A stretch of DNA of 64,000 nucleotides. Source: Planctomycetota bacterium. GTDB taxonomy: Bacteria > Planctomycetota > B15-G4. A program made the translations under genes and the position numbers. Location of the stretch: the NCBI GenBank assembly GCA_020638905.1, contig JACKHP010000002.1, forward strand, positions 1 through 64,000, written 5' to 3'. Within the stretch, counting starts at the first letter, position 1, and the number at the start of each line of letters is the position of its first letter. The notes under the pieces are model-generated. The model ran no database searches, was not told the origin of the DNA, and saw only the letters and a program-made list of their open reading frames with translations. Below are positions 1 through 8,210 of the stretch, one piece after another.

Positions 1-643
1 GGCGGTTCGTCTCGTGCAGCAGCTTGTCCTCCTCGCCCGCGATGTGCGGCAGGACGTTGTCGAGCGCGAGCATCGCCGGCGGCCCGGGCAGTCCCGCGCC
101 GGACAGCGCCTGGAGCGAGACGACCGAGACCGCGCGCACGCCGAACGCCGCGGCCAGCGGCGCGAGCGCGAGCACGAGGCCGACCGTCGTGCAGTTGGGG
201 TTCGTGAGCAGGCGTCCCTTTCCCGGCTGCGCGCGGGCGAGCTCGAGGTGCCCGGCGTTCACCTCGGGCACGAGCAGCGGGACGTCGGCGTCGAGGCGGT
301 GCGCCGACGCGTTCGAGACCACGAGGTGCCCGGCGCGTGCGAAGGCGCGCTCGTGCTCGTGTGCCGCGGCGGTGGGCAGCGCCGAGAGCACGATCGGCCA
401 GTCGCCGCCCGGCTCGAGGGGACGCACCGTCATCGCCGCCAGACGCGGCTCGAGCGCCTCGGTCTGCGCCCACGCGCAGGCCTCGCCGTAGGGCCGTCCC
501 GCCGAGCGGTCGGAGGCCATGAGCGCGTCGACGCGGAACCACGGATGGTCGCGCAGCAGCCGCAGCATGACCTGTCCCACGAAGCCGGTGGCGCCCAGCA
601 CGGCCACGGGGATGCGCCGGTCGTCGGCGGGCGGGCGCGTCAC
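1..643 (-). CDS. asd: Aspartate-semialdehyde dehydrogenase, C-terminus cut by window edge
   Basis: Catalyses NADPH-dependent reduction of aspartyl phosphate to aspartate semialdehyde, the branch point to lysine, threonine and methionine. Only the first 214 residues are inside the window. A nucleotide-binding GATGFVG motif lies at residues 17-23. The active-site signature NPNCTT has its catalytic Cys at residue 151, followed by the conserved SGAGLPG at about 181-187, the pattern of the archaeal/fungal-type enzyme. The GTG start at 643 is chosen because the reading begins a few residues before the Rossmann strand and no upstream in-frame start is seen. It is divergent from the next gene, with about 100 bp between them. 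ArgC is less likely because its active site reads differently. Confidence 0.9.
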   Translation of the reverse strand, partial: MTRPPADDRRIPVAVLGATGFVGQVMLRLLRDHPWFRVDALMASDRSAGRPYGEACAWAQTEALEPRLAAMTVRPLEPGGDWPIVLSALPTAAAHEHERAFARAGHLVVSNASAHRLDADVPLLVPEVNAGHLELARAQPGKGRLLTNPNCTTVGLVLALAPLAAAFGVRAVSVVSLQALSGAGLPGPPAMLALDNVLPHIAGEEDKLLHETNR

Positions 644-747
644 GGTCGGATCCTCGCGATGGTGCGTGCCGACGACTCTAGATCGGCGACGACACGAAGT
701 CATGCGTCCCTCGCGCGCGCCGTGCGCCCGGCGTAACCTCGACGTCC

Positions 748-2292
748 ATGGACGTCTCGGCGACGCGCGACGGATGCCTCGTGCGCGACCTCTTCCTGCG
801 CGCGTTCGGCCTCGTCGCCGTGCTCGCGTTCTGGTCGCTGGGACGCCAGCTCGTGCTGCTCGTCGGCGCCGACGGCCTGCTGCCCGCGGCCGACCTGCTC
901 GACGCGGTGGCCAGGCGCACCGGCGGCGGACTCGCGGCCTGGCACGCGCTGCCCACGCTCGCCTGGTTCGACGTCTCCGACGGCGCGCTCGTCGGCCTGG
1001 CGTGGGCCGGCGCCGCGGCCGGCGTGCTGCTCGCGCTCGGCGTCCTGCCGCGGCTCATGCTGCTCGCGATCTGGACGATGTACCTCTCGCTGGTCTCGGT
1101 CGGCAGCACGTTCACGTCGTTCCAGTGGGACAACCTGCTGCTCGAGACGGCCTTCTTCGCGCTCTTCGTGGCGCCCGACCTGCGCCTCGGCCGGCGCGCG
1201 CGCGCACCGTCCCGCACAGGACGGCTGCTCGTGCTGTGGCTGCTCGTGCGCCTGCACGTCGAGTCGGGCGCGAGCAAGCTGCTCTCGGGCGACCCCTCGT
1301 GGTGGGACCTCTCGGCGATGGCGTCGTACTGGGAGACCGCGCCGATCCCCACCGCGCTCGGCTGGTGGGCGCACCAGCTCCCGGCCTGGATGCAGCAGGG
1401 CTGCTCGCTGTTCACGTTCGTGGCCGAGTTCGGCGTCGGCCTGCTGGCCTTCGGACGTCGGCGCGCGCGCCTCGTCGCGTTCGCGCTGCTCGTCGCGCTC
1501 CAGCTCGGCATCGGACTCACCGCGAACTACGGATTCTTCAACCTCCTCTCGCTGCTGCTCGGCGTGTGGCTGCTCGACGCGCGACCCGGTGTGTTGTGGA
1601 GAGCATGGGAGCCTGAACCGTCGCGCGCAGCTTCGGCTTCGGCGGGACGCGGAGGGTGGCGACGCGAGGCGCCCGCGCTCGCCGCCGCGCTGCTGCTCGT
1701 CCCGCTCTCGACGGCGCCGTTCCTGCCCTGGCTGGCGGACGTGCCCGTGATCGGCGTGCCGGCGGTGATCGCGGCCGACGTCATGTCTCCCGCGTCGGAC
1801 GCGCTCGCGCCGTTCCGCACGCTGAACGCCTACCACCTCTTCGCGAGCATGACGCGCCGGCGGCACGAGATCGTGATCCAGGGCAGCGACGACGGCGAGA
1901 CCTGGGAGGACTACGAGTTCGCGGACAAGCCCGGCGATCCGCTGCGCGCGCCGCCGTTCGTGGCGCCGCACCAGCCGCGGGTCGACTTCCAGCTCTGGTT
2001 CCTGCTGCTGCCGGCGGACGTCTCGCTCGCGCCGGACGCGATCTACTTCCGCGAGCGTCTGTCGCGTCCGTCGAACGCGTGGTTCTCGAACCTGCTCGAG
2101 CGCATGCTGGCCGCGCCCGAGGTGACCGCGCCCCTGTTCGTCCACGACCCCTTCGACGGACGCGCGCCGAAGTGGCTGCGCTTGCAGGCCTGGGCCTACA
2201 CGTTCACCGATCGCGAGACGCGCGCACGCACCGGGGCGTGGTGGGAGCGCGAACTGCTGCACGAGAGCGCGCCGATGTCGCTGCGGCGCTGA
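748..2292 (+). CDS. Lipase maturation factor family membrane protein
   Basis: A 514-residue polytopic membrane protein matching the lipase maturation factor (LMF1/LMF2-like) family. The first 300 residues hold several hydrophobic helices. The family hallmark FQWDNLLLETAF lies near residue 130, and a long HVESGASKLLSGDPSWWDL stretch with the typical S-K-L and W-W residues follows it. A C-terminal soluble part contains the characteristic FSNLL...FRY/WLRLQAWAYTF region. In animals the family helps fold secreted lipases. In bacteria the role is not established, so only the family name is offered. No lipase gene is adjacent. The ATG start lies close behind a TA-rich hexamer, and the 5' UTR would be short. 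Confidence 0.82.
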   Translation: MDVSATRDGCLVRDLFLRAFGLVAVLAFWSLGRQLVLLVGADGLLPAADLLDAVARRTGGGLAAWHALPTLAWFDVSDGALVGLAWAGAAAGVLLALGVLPRLMLLAIWTMYLSLVSVGSTFTSFQWDNLLLETAFFALFVAPDLRLGRRARAPSRTGRLLVLWLLVRLHVESGASKLLSGDPSWWDLSAMASYWETAPIPTALGWWAHQLPAWMQQGCSLFTFVAEFGVGLLAFGRRRARLVAFALLVALQLGIGLTANYGFFNLLSLLLGVWLLDARPGVLWRAWEPEPSRAASASAGRGGWRREAPALAAALLLVPLSTAPFLPWLADVPVIGVPAVIAADVMSPASDALAPFRTLNAYHLFASMTRRRHEIVIQGSDDGETWEDYEFADKPGDPLRAPPFVAPHQPRVDFQLWFLLLPADVSLAPDAIYFRERLSRPSNAWFSNLLERMLAAPEVTAPLFVHDPFDGRAPKWLRLQAWAYTFTDRETRARTGAWWERELLHESAPMSLRR

Positions 2293-2370
2293 GCGCGAAG
2301 CCCTCCCCGACGGAGAGGCGCCGGCCCTCCCCGGTCGCACGGCGGGACGTGAGCCCGTCGCGACCCGGCG

Positions 2371-3162
2371 TCAGACCTGCCCGTAGTCGCCCACGATGGT
2401 CGGCGAGGACGTGCTCGTGCCGGTCACGAACGAGCCGATCACGTTGGCGCCGGCGGCGTTCAGCACGTCGAGCGCCTCGTCCGCGTCCTTCTTCATCGTG
2501 TCGTTGAGCGAGACGACCATGATCACGCCGTCGACCACCTTGGCGATCTGGCTCGCGTCGGCGAACAACGTGCACGGCGGCGTGTCGATCAGGATGTAGT
2601 CGTAGTCGCGCTTGAGGTGGTGCAGCAGGTCCTGCAGGTACGCCGAGCTCACGACCTCGCTGGGCTTGTCGGTCGGACGTCCCGCGGTGAGCAGCCGCAG
2701 GTTCGGCATGCCGCCGGGCTGCAGCACGCGCTCAGGGTTGCGGCGGTCCATGAGCACCTCGGTGATGCCGGGACGGCGCGGCACGCCGAACAGGTGGTGC
2801 ATCTGCGGCGCGCGCAGGTCGAGGTCGACCAGGCAGATCTTGAGCTGCTCGTCCTCGGCCAGGCTCAGCGCCACGTTGGCGACGGTGGTCGACTTGCCCT
2901 CGTCGGGCTGCGACGAGGTGAGCACGAGCGAGCGCGAAGCGGCGCCGGGGTTGAGCGCGCGCAGGTTCGTGCGGAAGGCGCGGTACTGCTCGGACGGGTA
3001 GCTCGACGGCTCGTGGTAGACGACCAGGCGCGGGTCGAGGGTGTTGTCCATGAGCACCAGCACCTCGGACTGCACGTCCGGACTGCGCGGCGCGGGCGGT
3101 GCCGGACGCTCGGGCGCGACGGGCGGCGAGCGGCGGCGGAACCAGGGCAACGTCCAGGACAT
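2371..3162 (-). CDS. CpsD/CapB-type tyrosine-kinase-like ATPase
   Basis: A 263-residue cytoplasmic P-loop ATPase of the bacterial tyrosine kinase (Wzc C-terminal/CpsD) family, which normally controls exopolysaccharide polymerisation. The Walker A-type motif SSQPDEGKST is at residues 83-92, the family-specific Walker A' LVDLDLRAP at 111-119, and Walker B LIDTPP at 191-196. The first 30 residues are proline-rich. The C-terminus lacks the usual tyrosine cluster and has one Tyr three residues before the end, so autophosphorylation may be minimal or absent. No Wzc-type membrane activator or polysaccharide genes are adjacent. The ATG at 3162 follows a GGAGAG ribosome site, and more upstream starts would add unrelated sequence. 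Confidence 0.8.
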   Translation of the reverse strand: MSWTLPWFRRRSPPVAPERPAPPAPRSPDVQSEVLVLMDNTLDPRLVVYHEPSSYPSEQYRAFRTNLRALNPGAASRSLVLTSSQPDEGKSTTVANVALSLAEDEQLKICLVDLDLRAPQMHHLFGVPRRPGITEVLMDRRNPERVLQPGGMPNLRLLTAGRPTDKPSEVVSSAYLQDLLHHLKRDYDYILIDTPPCTLFADASQIAKVVDGVIMVVSLNDTMKKDADEALDVLNAAGANVIGSFVTGTSTSSPTIVGDYGQV

Positions 3163-3554
3163 GCGGTCTCTCCGTGCGCGCCCGGGGGTCGGGACGCACC
3201 CCCGTATGCGAGCACAATGCCCATCCATCGACCAGAAGCGATCCCCGGATGAAGCCGAGCCGGGGCGCCGTCCGGCGAATCCGGCCCGGGCGCCTGACCG
3301 AACCGTCGGTCGGCCTCCGGGTGGCGATCGGGCGCATCCGGTTCTGAGGGAGCGCACGCGCGCCCGACGCTCATCCTGGTCGGCTCCCGTGCCGGTCGCG
3401 CTCTCCCCACGTCCCGAGCGCGATCCGTCGCGGAGATCGGGTTTGACTCCACCCTCCACCCTTTGAAGGATCAGCCGGATTGAAGACCCTGGCCCGATCC
3501 GGCCGATGAGGACGTGCCTCCCCAGGTCCGCCCCCCACAGGGGGCGCCCCGCCC
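3163..3554. other. Divergent intergenic region
   Basis: A 392-bp stretch between the CpsD-like gene and the coiled-coil gene, presumably holding both promoters. It is less GC-rich around 3430-3480 and contains TTGACT at 3443-3448, but the sequence 17 bp downstream (AAGGAT) is a poor -10. No RNA gene, repeat or convincing small gene is seen. Confidence 0.5.
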
Positions 3555-4337
3555 ATGAGCAGCAATCTCGCCCGCAACCTCTACCACCTCATGCGCCATT
3601 CGGCTCGGCGCACGTCGGTGGACAAGCTCCGCCGTCACGGCCACAAGACCGTCTCGGTGATCAACTTCCGGGACATCGAGGAGCTGATCGAGAAGTCGGT
3701 CGAGAACACGCTGCGCCGCAAGGGCCTGCGCCTCGACGGCCCCGACGTGCACGAGGAGGTGCGGCTCGAGTTCCTGGCGCTCATGCGCGAGCGCGACATC
3801 CTGCGCGAGACCGTCGATTCGCTGCTCGCGGAACAAGACGAGCTGAAGCGCAACCGCGAGCGCATCGAGCACGCGATGCAGGAGACGGCCCAGCAGCTCG
3901 AGTCCGAGCAGGGAGTCGCGCTCGAGACCCAGGTCGAGGCCGCCGGCCTGACCGAGCTCGAGGACAAGGTCGTCCAGGACCTGCGCGCGATCCTGGCCGG
4001 AGTCGACCCCAAACTGGCCGAACAGGCCGTGGCCCACGTGACGCAGGCCATCGACGCACAGCGCGAGCTGGCCGTCGAGCGCGCCCGCGCCGACCACGAG
4101 GGCCGCCTCGACTCGCTGCAGCGGCGCATGGCGAAGCTCAAGAAAAAGCTCGCCGAGACCGAAGACATGCTGGAGCGGGCCCGCGAGGCGGGCTCCGTCC
4201 CAGAAGCCATCCCGGGGATGCCGGTCGAGGCCGGCCTCAAGTCCGAAGACCCGAACTTCTCCCGCAAGAAGGAGCTGCTCGGCGAGATCTTCAGGCTGAA
4301 CGTCGAACTCCGGGAAATGCTGAAGAAGACCTCCTGA
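3555..4337 (+). CDS. Coiled-coil protein paired with MamK-like actin
   Basis: A 260-residue soluble protein that I do not recognise by family. The N-terminal ~70 residues are basic and compact. Roughly residues 75-125 and 165-215 are rich in Glu, Arg, Leu and Gln with heptad-like spacing, so long coiled coils are expected. There is no signal peptide or transmembrane helix. It is followed after 22 bp by the MamK-like actin on the same strand, which suggests co-transcription and a role as filament partner, nucleator or anchor. That role is inferred from adjacency only. The ATG is preceded by a purine stretch (AGGGGG). Confidence 0.7.
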   Translation: MSSNLARNLYHLMRHSARRTSVDKLRRHGHKTVSVINFRDIEELIEKSVENTLRRKGLRLDGPDVHEEVRLEFLALMRERDILRETVDSLLAEQDELKRNRERIEHAMQETAQQLESEQGVALETQVEAAGLTELEDKVVQDLRAILAGVDPKLAEQAVAHVTQAIDAQRELAVERARADHEGRLDSLQRRMAKLKKKLAETEDMLERAREAGSVPEAIPGMPVEAGLKSEDPNFSRKKELLGEIFRLNVELREMLKKTS

Positions 4338-4359
4338 TCCCCGAACGAGCGCGATCTCG

Positions 4360-5526
4360 ATGAGCGACACCACCGACATGGTCACCCCCCCCGACCAGCC
4401 CACCGCCTCCCACGAGTCGCGGCCCGAATCCAAGTCCCCCGCGACCGCGAGCGGCGGTCGATCCCAGAAGGCGCACAGCGTGGACACCGAGAAGAGCATC
4501 GTCTACATCGGCATGGACCTGGGCACGTCGCGTACCGCGATCGCCTGCAGCAACGGCGTGCGCGAGTCGTTCCCGTCGCTCGTCGGATACCCCAAGGACG
4601 TCGTCTCGCAGAAGCTGCTGGGCAAGGACATCCTGTTCGGCAAGGAAGTCATCAAGCACCGCATGTCGCTGAAGCACTTCCGTCCGCTCGAGGCGGGCGT
4701 GATCAAGGGCAGCAACGACGACGGCATCCCGCAGCAGGAGGCCGAGGCGAACATGATGGCGGCGCGCGCCCTGGTGAAGCACGCCATCCAGCTCGCGCGC
4801 GCCCCCGCCGACGAGCTCGTGTACTGCGTGATCGGCGCGCCGGCCGAGGCCTCGATCCACAATCGCGAGGCGATCCTCGAGGCGGCCAAGGAGGTCATCG
4901 ACTCGGTCATGCTGTGCTCCGAGCCGTTCAGCGTCGCGTACGGCATGGACGTGCTGTCCGACGCGCTCGTGATCGACATCGGCGCGGGCACCACCGACCT
5001 GTGCCGCATGCACGGCACGATGCCCGAGGCCGAAGACCAGCGCACGCTGACCTTCGCCGGCGACCACATCGACCGCACCCTGGCCGAGCTCATCAAGAAG
5101 AACCACCCCGAGGTGTCCTTCTCGATGCAGATGATCACGGACGTCAAGGAGAAGTGGTCGACCGTGAGCGACGCCACCCCGCCGATCAAGGTGAAGTGGC
5201 CGGTCAAGGGCAAGCCCACCGACATCGACATCACGGCCGAGATGAAGCAGGCCTGCCACAGCATCGTCCCGCCCATCGTCGAGGCGCTCGGCGACCTCGT
5301 CGCGTCGTACGACCCCGAGTTCCAGGAGGTCCTGCGCGGGAACGTGCTGCTCGGCGGCGGCGGCAGCCAGATCCGCGGCCTGGCCCAGGCGATCACCGAC
5401 TACATGATCGAGCACCTCGGCGGCGGCCTCGTGAAGCAGGTCGAGGAGCCCGTCTTCGGCGGCTGCAACGGCGCGCTCAAGATCTCGAAGGACATGCCGC
5501 GCGAGTTCTGGGAACAGCTCAGCTGA
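4360..5526 (+). CDS. MamK-like bacterial actin
   Basis: A 388-residue actin-superfamily ATPase, closest by eye to MamK, the filament protein that aligns magnetosomes in magnetotactic bacteria. Phosphate-1 motif DLGTSRTA is at residues 53-60. The MamK-type segment VGYPKDVV...KLLG is at 75-88, phosphate-2 DIGAGTTDLC at 206-215, and the adenosine motif LLGGGGSQIRGL at 330-341. The C-terminal GGCNGALKI and final W-E-Q-L also resemble MamK. The first ~43 residues are a Ser/Pro/Thr-rich tail not needed for the fold. It is neither DnaK (too short, no substrate domain) nor MreB/FtsA by these motifs. No magnetosome genes are nearby, so the cargo is unknown. It lies directly downstream of a coiled-coil gene. 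Confidence 0.85.
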   Translation: MSDTTDMVTPPDQPTASHESRPESKSPATASGGRSQKAHSVDTEKSIVYIGMDLGTSRTAIACSNGVRESFPSLVGYPKDVVSQKLLGKDILFGKEVIKHRMSLKHFRPLEAGVIKGSNDDGIPQQEAEANMMAARALVKHAIQLARAPADELVYCVIGAPAEASIHNREAILEAAKEVIDSVMLCSEPFSVAYGMDVLSDALVIDIGAGTTDLCRMHGTMPEAEDQRTLTFAGDHIDRTLAELIKKNHPEVSFSMQMITDVKEKWSTVSDATPPIKVKWPVKGKPTDIDITAEMKQACHSIVPPIVEALGDLVASYDPEFQEVLRGNVLLGGGGSQIRGLAQAITDYMIEHLGGGLVKQVEEPVFGGCNGALKISKDMPREFWEQLS

Positions 5527-5612
5527 CCCGACCGACGGCGTGACGTGCAGGGGAGCGCCGTCGCCCCCACCATCCGATGCGCGCCGGCGAGGAGTGATTC
5601 CGTCGGTGCCTC

Positions 5613-5650
5613 GAACGCCCGGTCCCGTCCACGCGGGGGCGGGCGTTCTT
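5613..5650 (+). terminator. Rho-independent-type terminator after the MamK-like gene
   Basis: A perfect 9-bp stem, GAACGCCCG (5613-5621) with CGGGCGTTC (5640-5648), followed by a short T run. It lies 87 bp after the actin stop and just before the first long repeat. The T tract is short, as is usual in GC-rich genomes. Confidence 0.6.
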
Positions 5651-5660
5651 CATGGGACGG

Positions 5661-6423
5661 GGGGACTGCAAGGTCGGCCCATGGCGCGACGCGGCGGGCG
5701 ACGTGGGACTGCGGCCAGGTGGGGGAACACCTGGCCTCCGTCCCACATCGCCCGCCGCTGCCCGCGCGGCGCTCCCTTCGCGAGATGGAAGGATGAACTG
5801 CTCGGCGGACGCGAGCAGAGTGGCGGCGTCACGCGGCGCCCACCCCGCACGCGCGGCGCTTCACGCGCTGCGTGCGCGCCCACTGACCATCGTCACGCAG
5901 CATCGCGCAGCTTCGGACAGTCCTCGCCGCCTGCGGCGGCTGCGGAACTTGCAGCGCGCTGGGCATGTGCCTCGGGGCGCGCATTCCAGAGCGGGAGGAA
6001 GCTCAGCGCACTGGCGCGCGGCTTCGCGGCGATTCGGAGCGCGCATCGAGCGAACACATCTTTCGAAGCAGGTGGTGCGCGCCGCCGGGGTGAGTCTCGT
6101 GCGTGAGCATGATCGCGAAGGCTGACGGCTTCGAGTTGCGTGCCGGCTCTGGACGGCGCGCCGTCGCGCGTGAATCGCCGACGGCGCTGCACTCGATACG
6201 CTGCGAGTCGGCGGGGCATGCCGGCGCGTCGTTCACGCGCCCGGCATCGAGTGTGCGGACCGGAGGAGCGCAGGGGGCGATCGCCCAGCGAGTTCCGCAG
6301 GCGCCGCAGGCGCCGAGGACTGTCTGAGATGGGCGGTCGCCCCCGAGCACCCGGAGTGTCCGCACACACGGATCCCCAGCATGCGAGCACTCGCGTGGAG
6401 TCGTCCCCCGCAACTCGCCGACC
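5661..6423. repeat. 763-bp direct repeat, copy 1
   Basis: Aligns base by base with 8211-8973 in the same orientation. It has about nine matching bases in ten and only two or three single-base indels. It fills the convergent space between the actin gene and the antiporter gene. Internal structure includes a 66-nt hairpin at 5692-5757 and a pair of 37-bp inverted arms at 5916-5952 and 6288-6324 (34 of 37 matching). It also has small palindromes such as GGGCGATCGCCC near 6275 and ACGGCGCGCCGT near 6163. Open frames run through it on both strands, but substitutions between the copies change most encoded residues, so it is unlikely to be coding. There is no transposase and no clear terminal inverted repeat. 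It could be a non-autonomous mobile element or a structured RNA locus. Confidence 0.9.
5692..5757. repeat. Long hairpin inside repeat copy 1
   Basis: Left arm 5692-5721 pairs with right arm 5728-5757 around a 6-nt GGGGAA loop. The inner 9 bp (GGCCAGGTG/CACCTGGCC) and outer 18 bp (one mismatch) flank a 3-nt internal loop. In copy 2 (8241-8306) the right arm and loop are identical. Two left-arm bases differ, one of which still allows a G-U or G-C pair. Confidence 0.8.
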
Positions 6424-6470
6424 CGCCGACGCCTCCCGCCGCCGTCCGCCGACAGGCGTCCTCGGCACAC

Positions 6471-8168
6471 CTAGCCGACCGCCGGTTCGTCGTCGAGGTA
6501 GTAGTTGAAGCCCTCGGCGTCCTTCGCGTGCAGGATCTCGTACGCGTGCGCGGGGCTCGCGGCGGCGAAGAGCTGACGGCGGACGACCGGGTCGGTGCCC
6601 ACCGACTTGGCGAGCGCGGCCAGCACCTGCAGGTGGCGGTCACGTTCGTTCTCGGGCGTGGCGAGCACGACCATGCAATGGACGGGGCGGCCGTCGGGCG
6701 TGTCGAGCGGGAGTCCTTCGCGGGAGATGCCCATCGCGCCCACCATGCTCGCACCGTGCGGCAGGATCCCGTGCGGGACCGCGAGGCCGCTGCCGAAGCA
6801 TGTCGACATCTCCGACTCGCGCGCCAGGACCGACGCGAGCAGCGCGTCACGATCGGCGTCGAGCCGGTTGGTGCCGATGAGCACGTCCACGAGCTGCTCG
6901 ATGGCCTCCTCCTTCGTGGAGGCACGCAGGTCGGTGACGATGTTCTCCTCGTGCAGGAAGTCGATCAGCCGCGCGCGGTCGGCTCCCGCGTCGCCGGAGC
7001 GCTGCAGCGCGAGCCGTCCCAGGATGGGACCGACGAGCTCGTTGAGCGTCACGACCGCGAGTCCGACCGAGAGCAGCAACGGCGAGACGTCGCCCATGAC
7101 CGGGTCGTCCTGCACGAGCAGCAGCAGGCCCACCGCCACGCCCGCCTGCGGGATGAGCGCCAGGCCGAGCCAGCGCCGCAGGTTCCGGGTGGCGCCCGCG
7201 AGGCGCAGCGCGAGGTGGGCCGACAGCAGCTTGCCCGCGGCGCGCGCGACGAACACGAGCAGCACGAGGGCTCCGCCTGCGCCGAGCGCGCCCAGGTCGA
7301 GGTGCATGCCGGCCAGGGTGAAGAAGACGGCGAAGATCGCGTCGCGGACGTTCACGAAGGCAGACTCGACGATCTCGTCCTTGTCGGGCGTCAGGTTCGC
7401 GAGCGCCATGCCGAGCACGAGGCAGGCCAGGAGCTGCGACACGTCGAGCAGCATCGCCAGGCCCGAGACGAGCATGACGCTGATCACCGACGCCGTCGCG
7501 AGGCGCTGCGAGCGGATCACCCTGCGCGTCACGAGCACGAGCAGCGCACCGGTCAGCCCCCCCAGCACGACCGCCACGATCAGCTCGCGGAGCGGCTCGA
7601 GCAGCAGGCCCGCCCCGAGGGGCGCCGCCGCGTCGAGCGCGACCGTATGCGCCACGACGTGCGCCACCTCGAACAACGCGATGCAGGCGATGTTGTCGAG
7701 GGCGACCGTGCCCATGAGCGTCTTGGTGAACACGCCGCGGCTCTTCGTCTCGGAGACGAGAGCCACCACGGTGGCCGGCGCCGTCGAGACCGAGAGCGCC
7801 GCGAAGAGCAGCGCGAGGGTCCAGGGATGCCCCGCGGCGACCACGCACACGTAGACGAGCAGCGGCGTGATCGTCACCTCGGCCAGCAGCAGCAGACCCA
7901 GCCGCGCGCGTGCGTTGCGCAGCCGCCGCAGGTTGAGGTGTCCGCCCACGACGAGGGCGATCAGCCCCAGGGCGAAGTGCGTCACCGGTGCGAGGTCGGC
8001 CACCGCCTCGTGCGGGAAGAGGTCGAGTCCGGCGCGCCCGAGCGCGATGCCGACCAGGATCTGTCCCGTGACGCCCGCCACGCCGAGCCGCCGCGTGAGC
8101 GCGCCGCCCAGCAGACCGGCCACGATGACCAGCGAAAGGATCAGCAGCGGATCGGCGTCGTGGAGCAC
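6471..8168 (-). CDS. CPA2-type cation/proton antiporter fused to PTS EIIA domain
   Basis: A 565-residue membrane protein. Residues ~8-390 form a Na+/H+ exchanger (CPA2/KefB-like) domain with about a dozen hydrophobic helices, expected to exchange Na+ or K+ for protons. Residues ~398-550 are a cytoplasmic fructose/nitrogen-type EIIA domain with the phospho-accepting His in the AVPHG motif at residue 466. Such fusions are known, and the EIIA part probably gates transport in response to phosphotransfer or a ligand. No PTS genes are in the window. The GTG at 8168 is chosen because the exchanger begins here. Extending further runs into the repeat element. The gene sits exactly between the two 763-bp direct repeats. 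Confidence 0.85.
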   Translation of the reverse strand: MLHDADPLLILSLVIVAGLLGGALTRRLGVAGVTGQILVGIALGRAGLDLFPHEAVADLAPVTHFALGLIALVVGGHLNLRRLRNARARLGLLLLAEVTITPLLVYVCVVAAGHPWTLALLFAALSVSTAPATVVALVSETKSRGVFTKTLMGTVALDNIACIALFEVAHVVAHTVALDAAAPLGAGLLLEPLRELIVAVVLGGLTGALLVLVTRRVIRSQRLATASVISVMLVSGLAMLLDVSQLLACLVLGMALANLTPDKDEIVESAFVNVRDAIFAVFFTLAGMHLDLGALGAGGALVLLVFVARAAGKLLSAHLALRLAGATRNLRRWLGLALIPQAGVAVGLLLLVQDDPVMGDVSPLLLSVGLAVVTLNELVGPILGRLALQRSGDAGADRARLIDFLHEENIVTDLRASTKEEAIEQLVDVLIGTNRLDADRDALLASVLARESEMSTCFGSGLAVPHGILPHGASMVGAMGISREGLPLDTPDGRPVHCMVVLATPENERDRHLQVLAALAKSVGTDPVVRRQLFAAASPAHAYEILHAKDAEGFNYYLDDEPAVG

Positions 8169-8210
8169 GGCGGCGAGCGTAGCGATCTCGGAGGGGACTG
8201 CAAGGTACGA

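Noticed and set aside
1..643. N-acetyl-gamma-glutamyl-phosphate reductase (ArgC) for the partial gene at the left edge
   Set aside because: The active site NPNCTT with downstream SGAGLPG fits aspartate-semialdehyde dehydrogenase.
3443..3471. TTGACT plus AAGGAT as a sigma-70 promoter
   Set aside because: The -35 is fair but the -10 matches only half of the consensus.
4360..5526. Reading the actin gene as a DnaK-type chaperone
   Set aside because: The protein lacks a substrate-binding domain, is only 388 residues and matches MamK-type segments.
5893..6468. Minus-strand open frame through repeat copy 1 (and its equivalent 8443-8985 in copy 2)
   Set aside because: Open in both copies, but most substitutions between the copies alter the encoded residues, and long open frames are expected at this GC content. 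Not supported as a protein.
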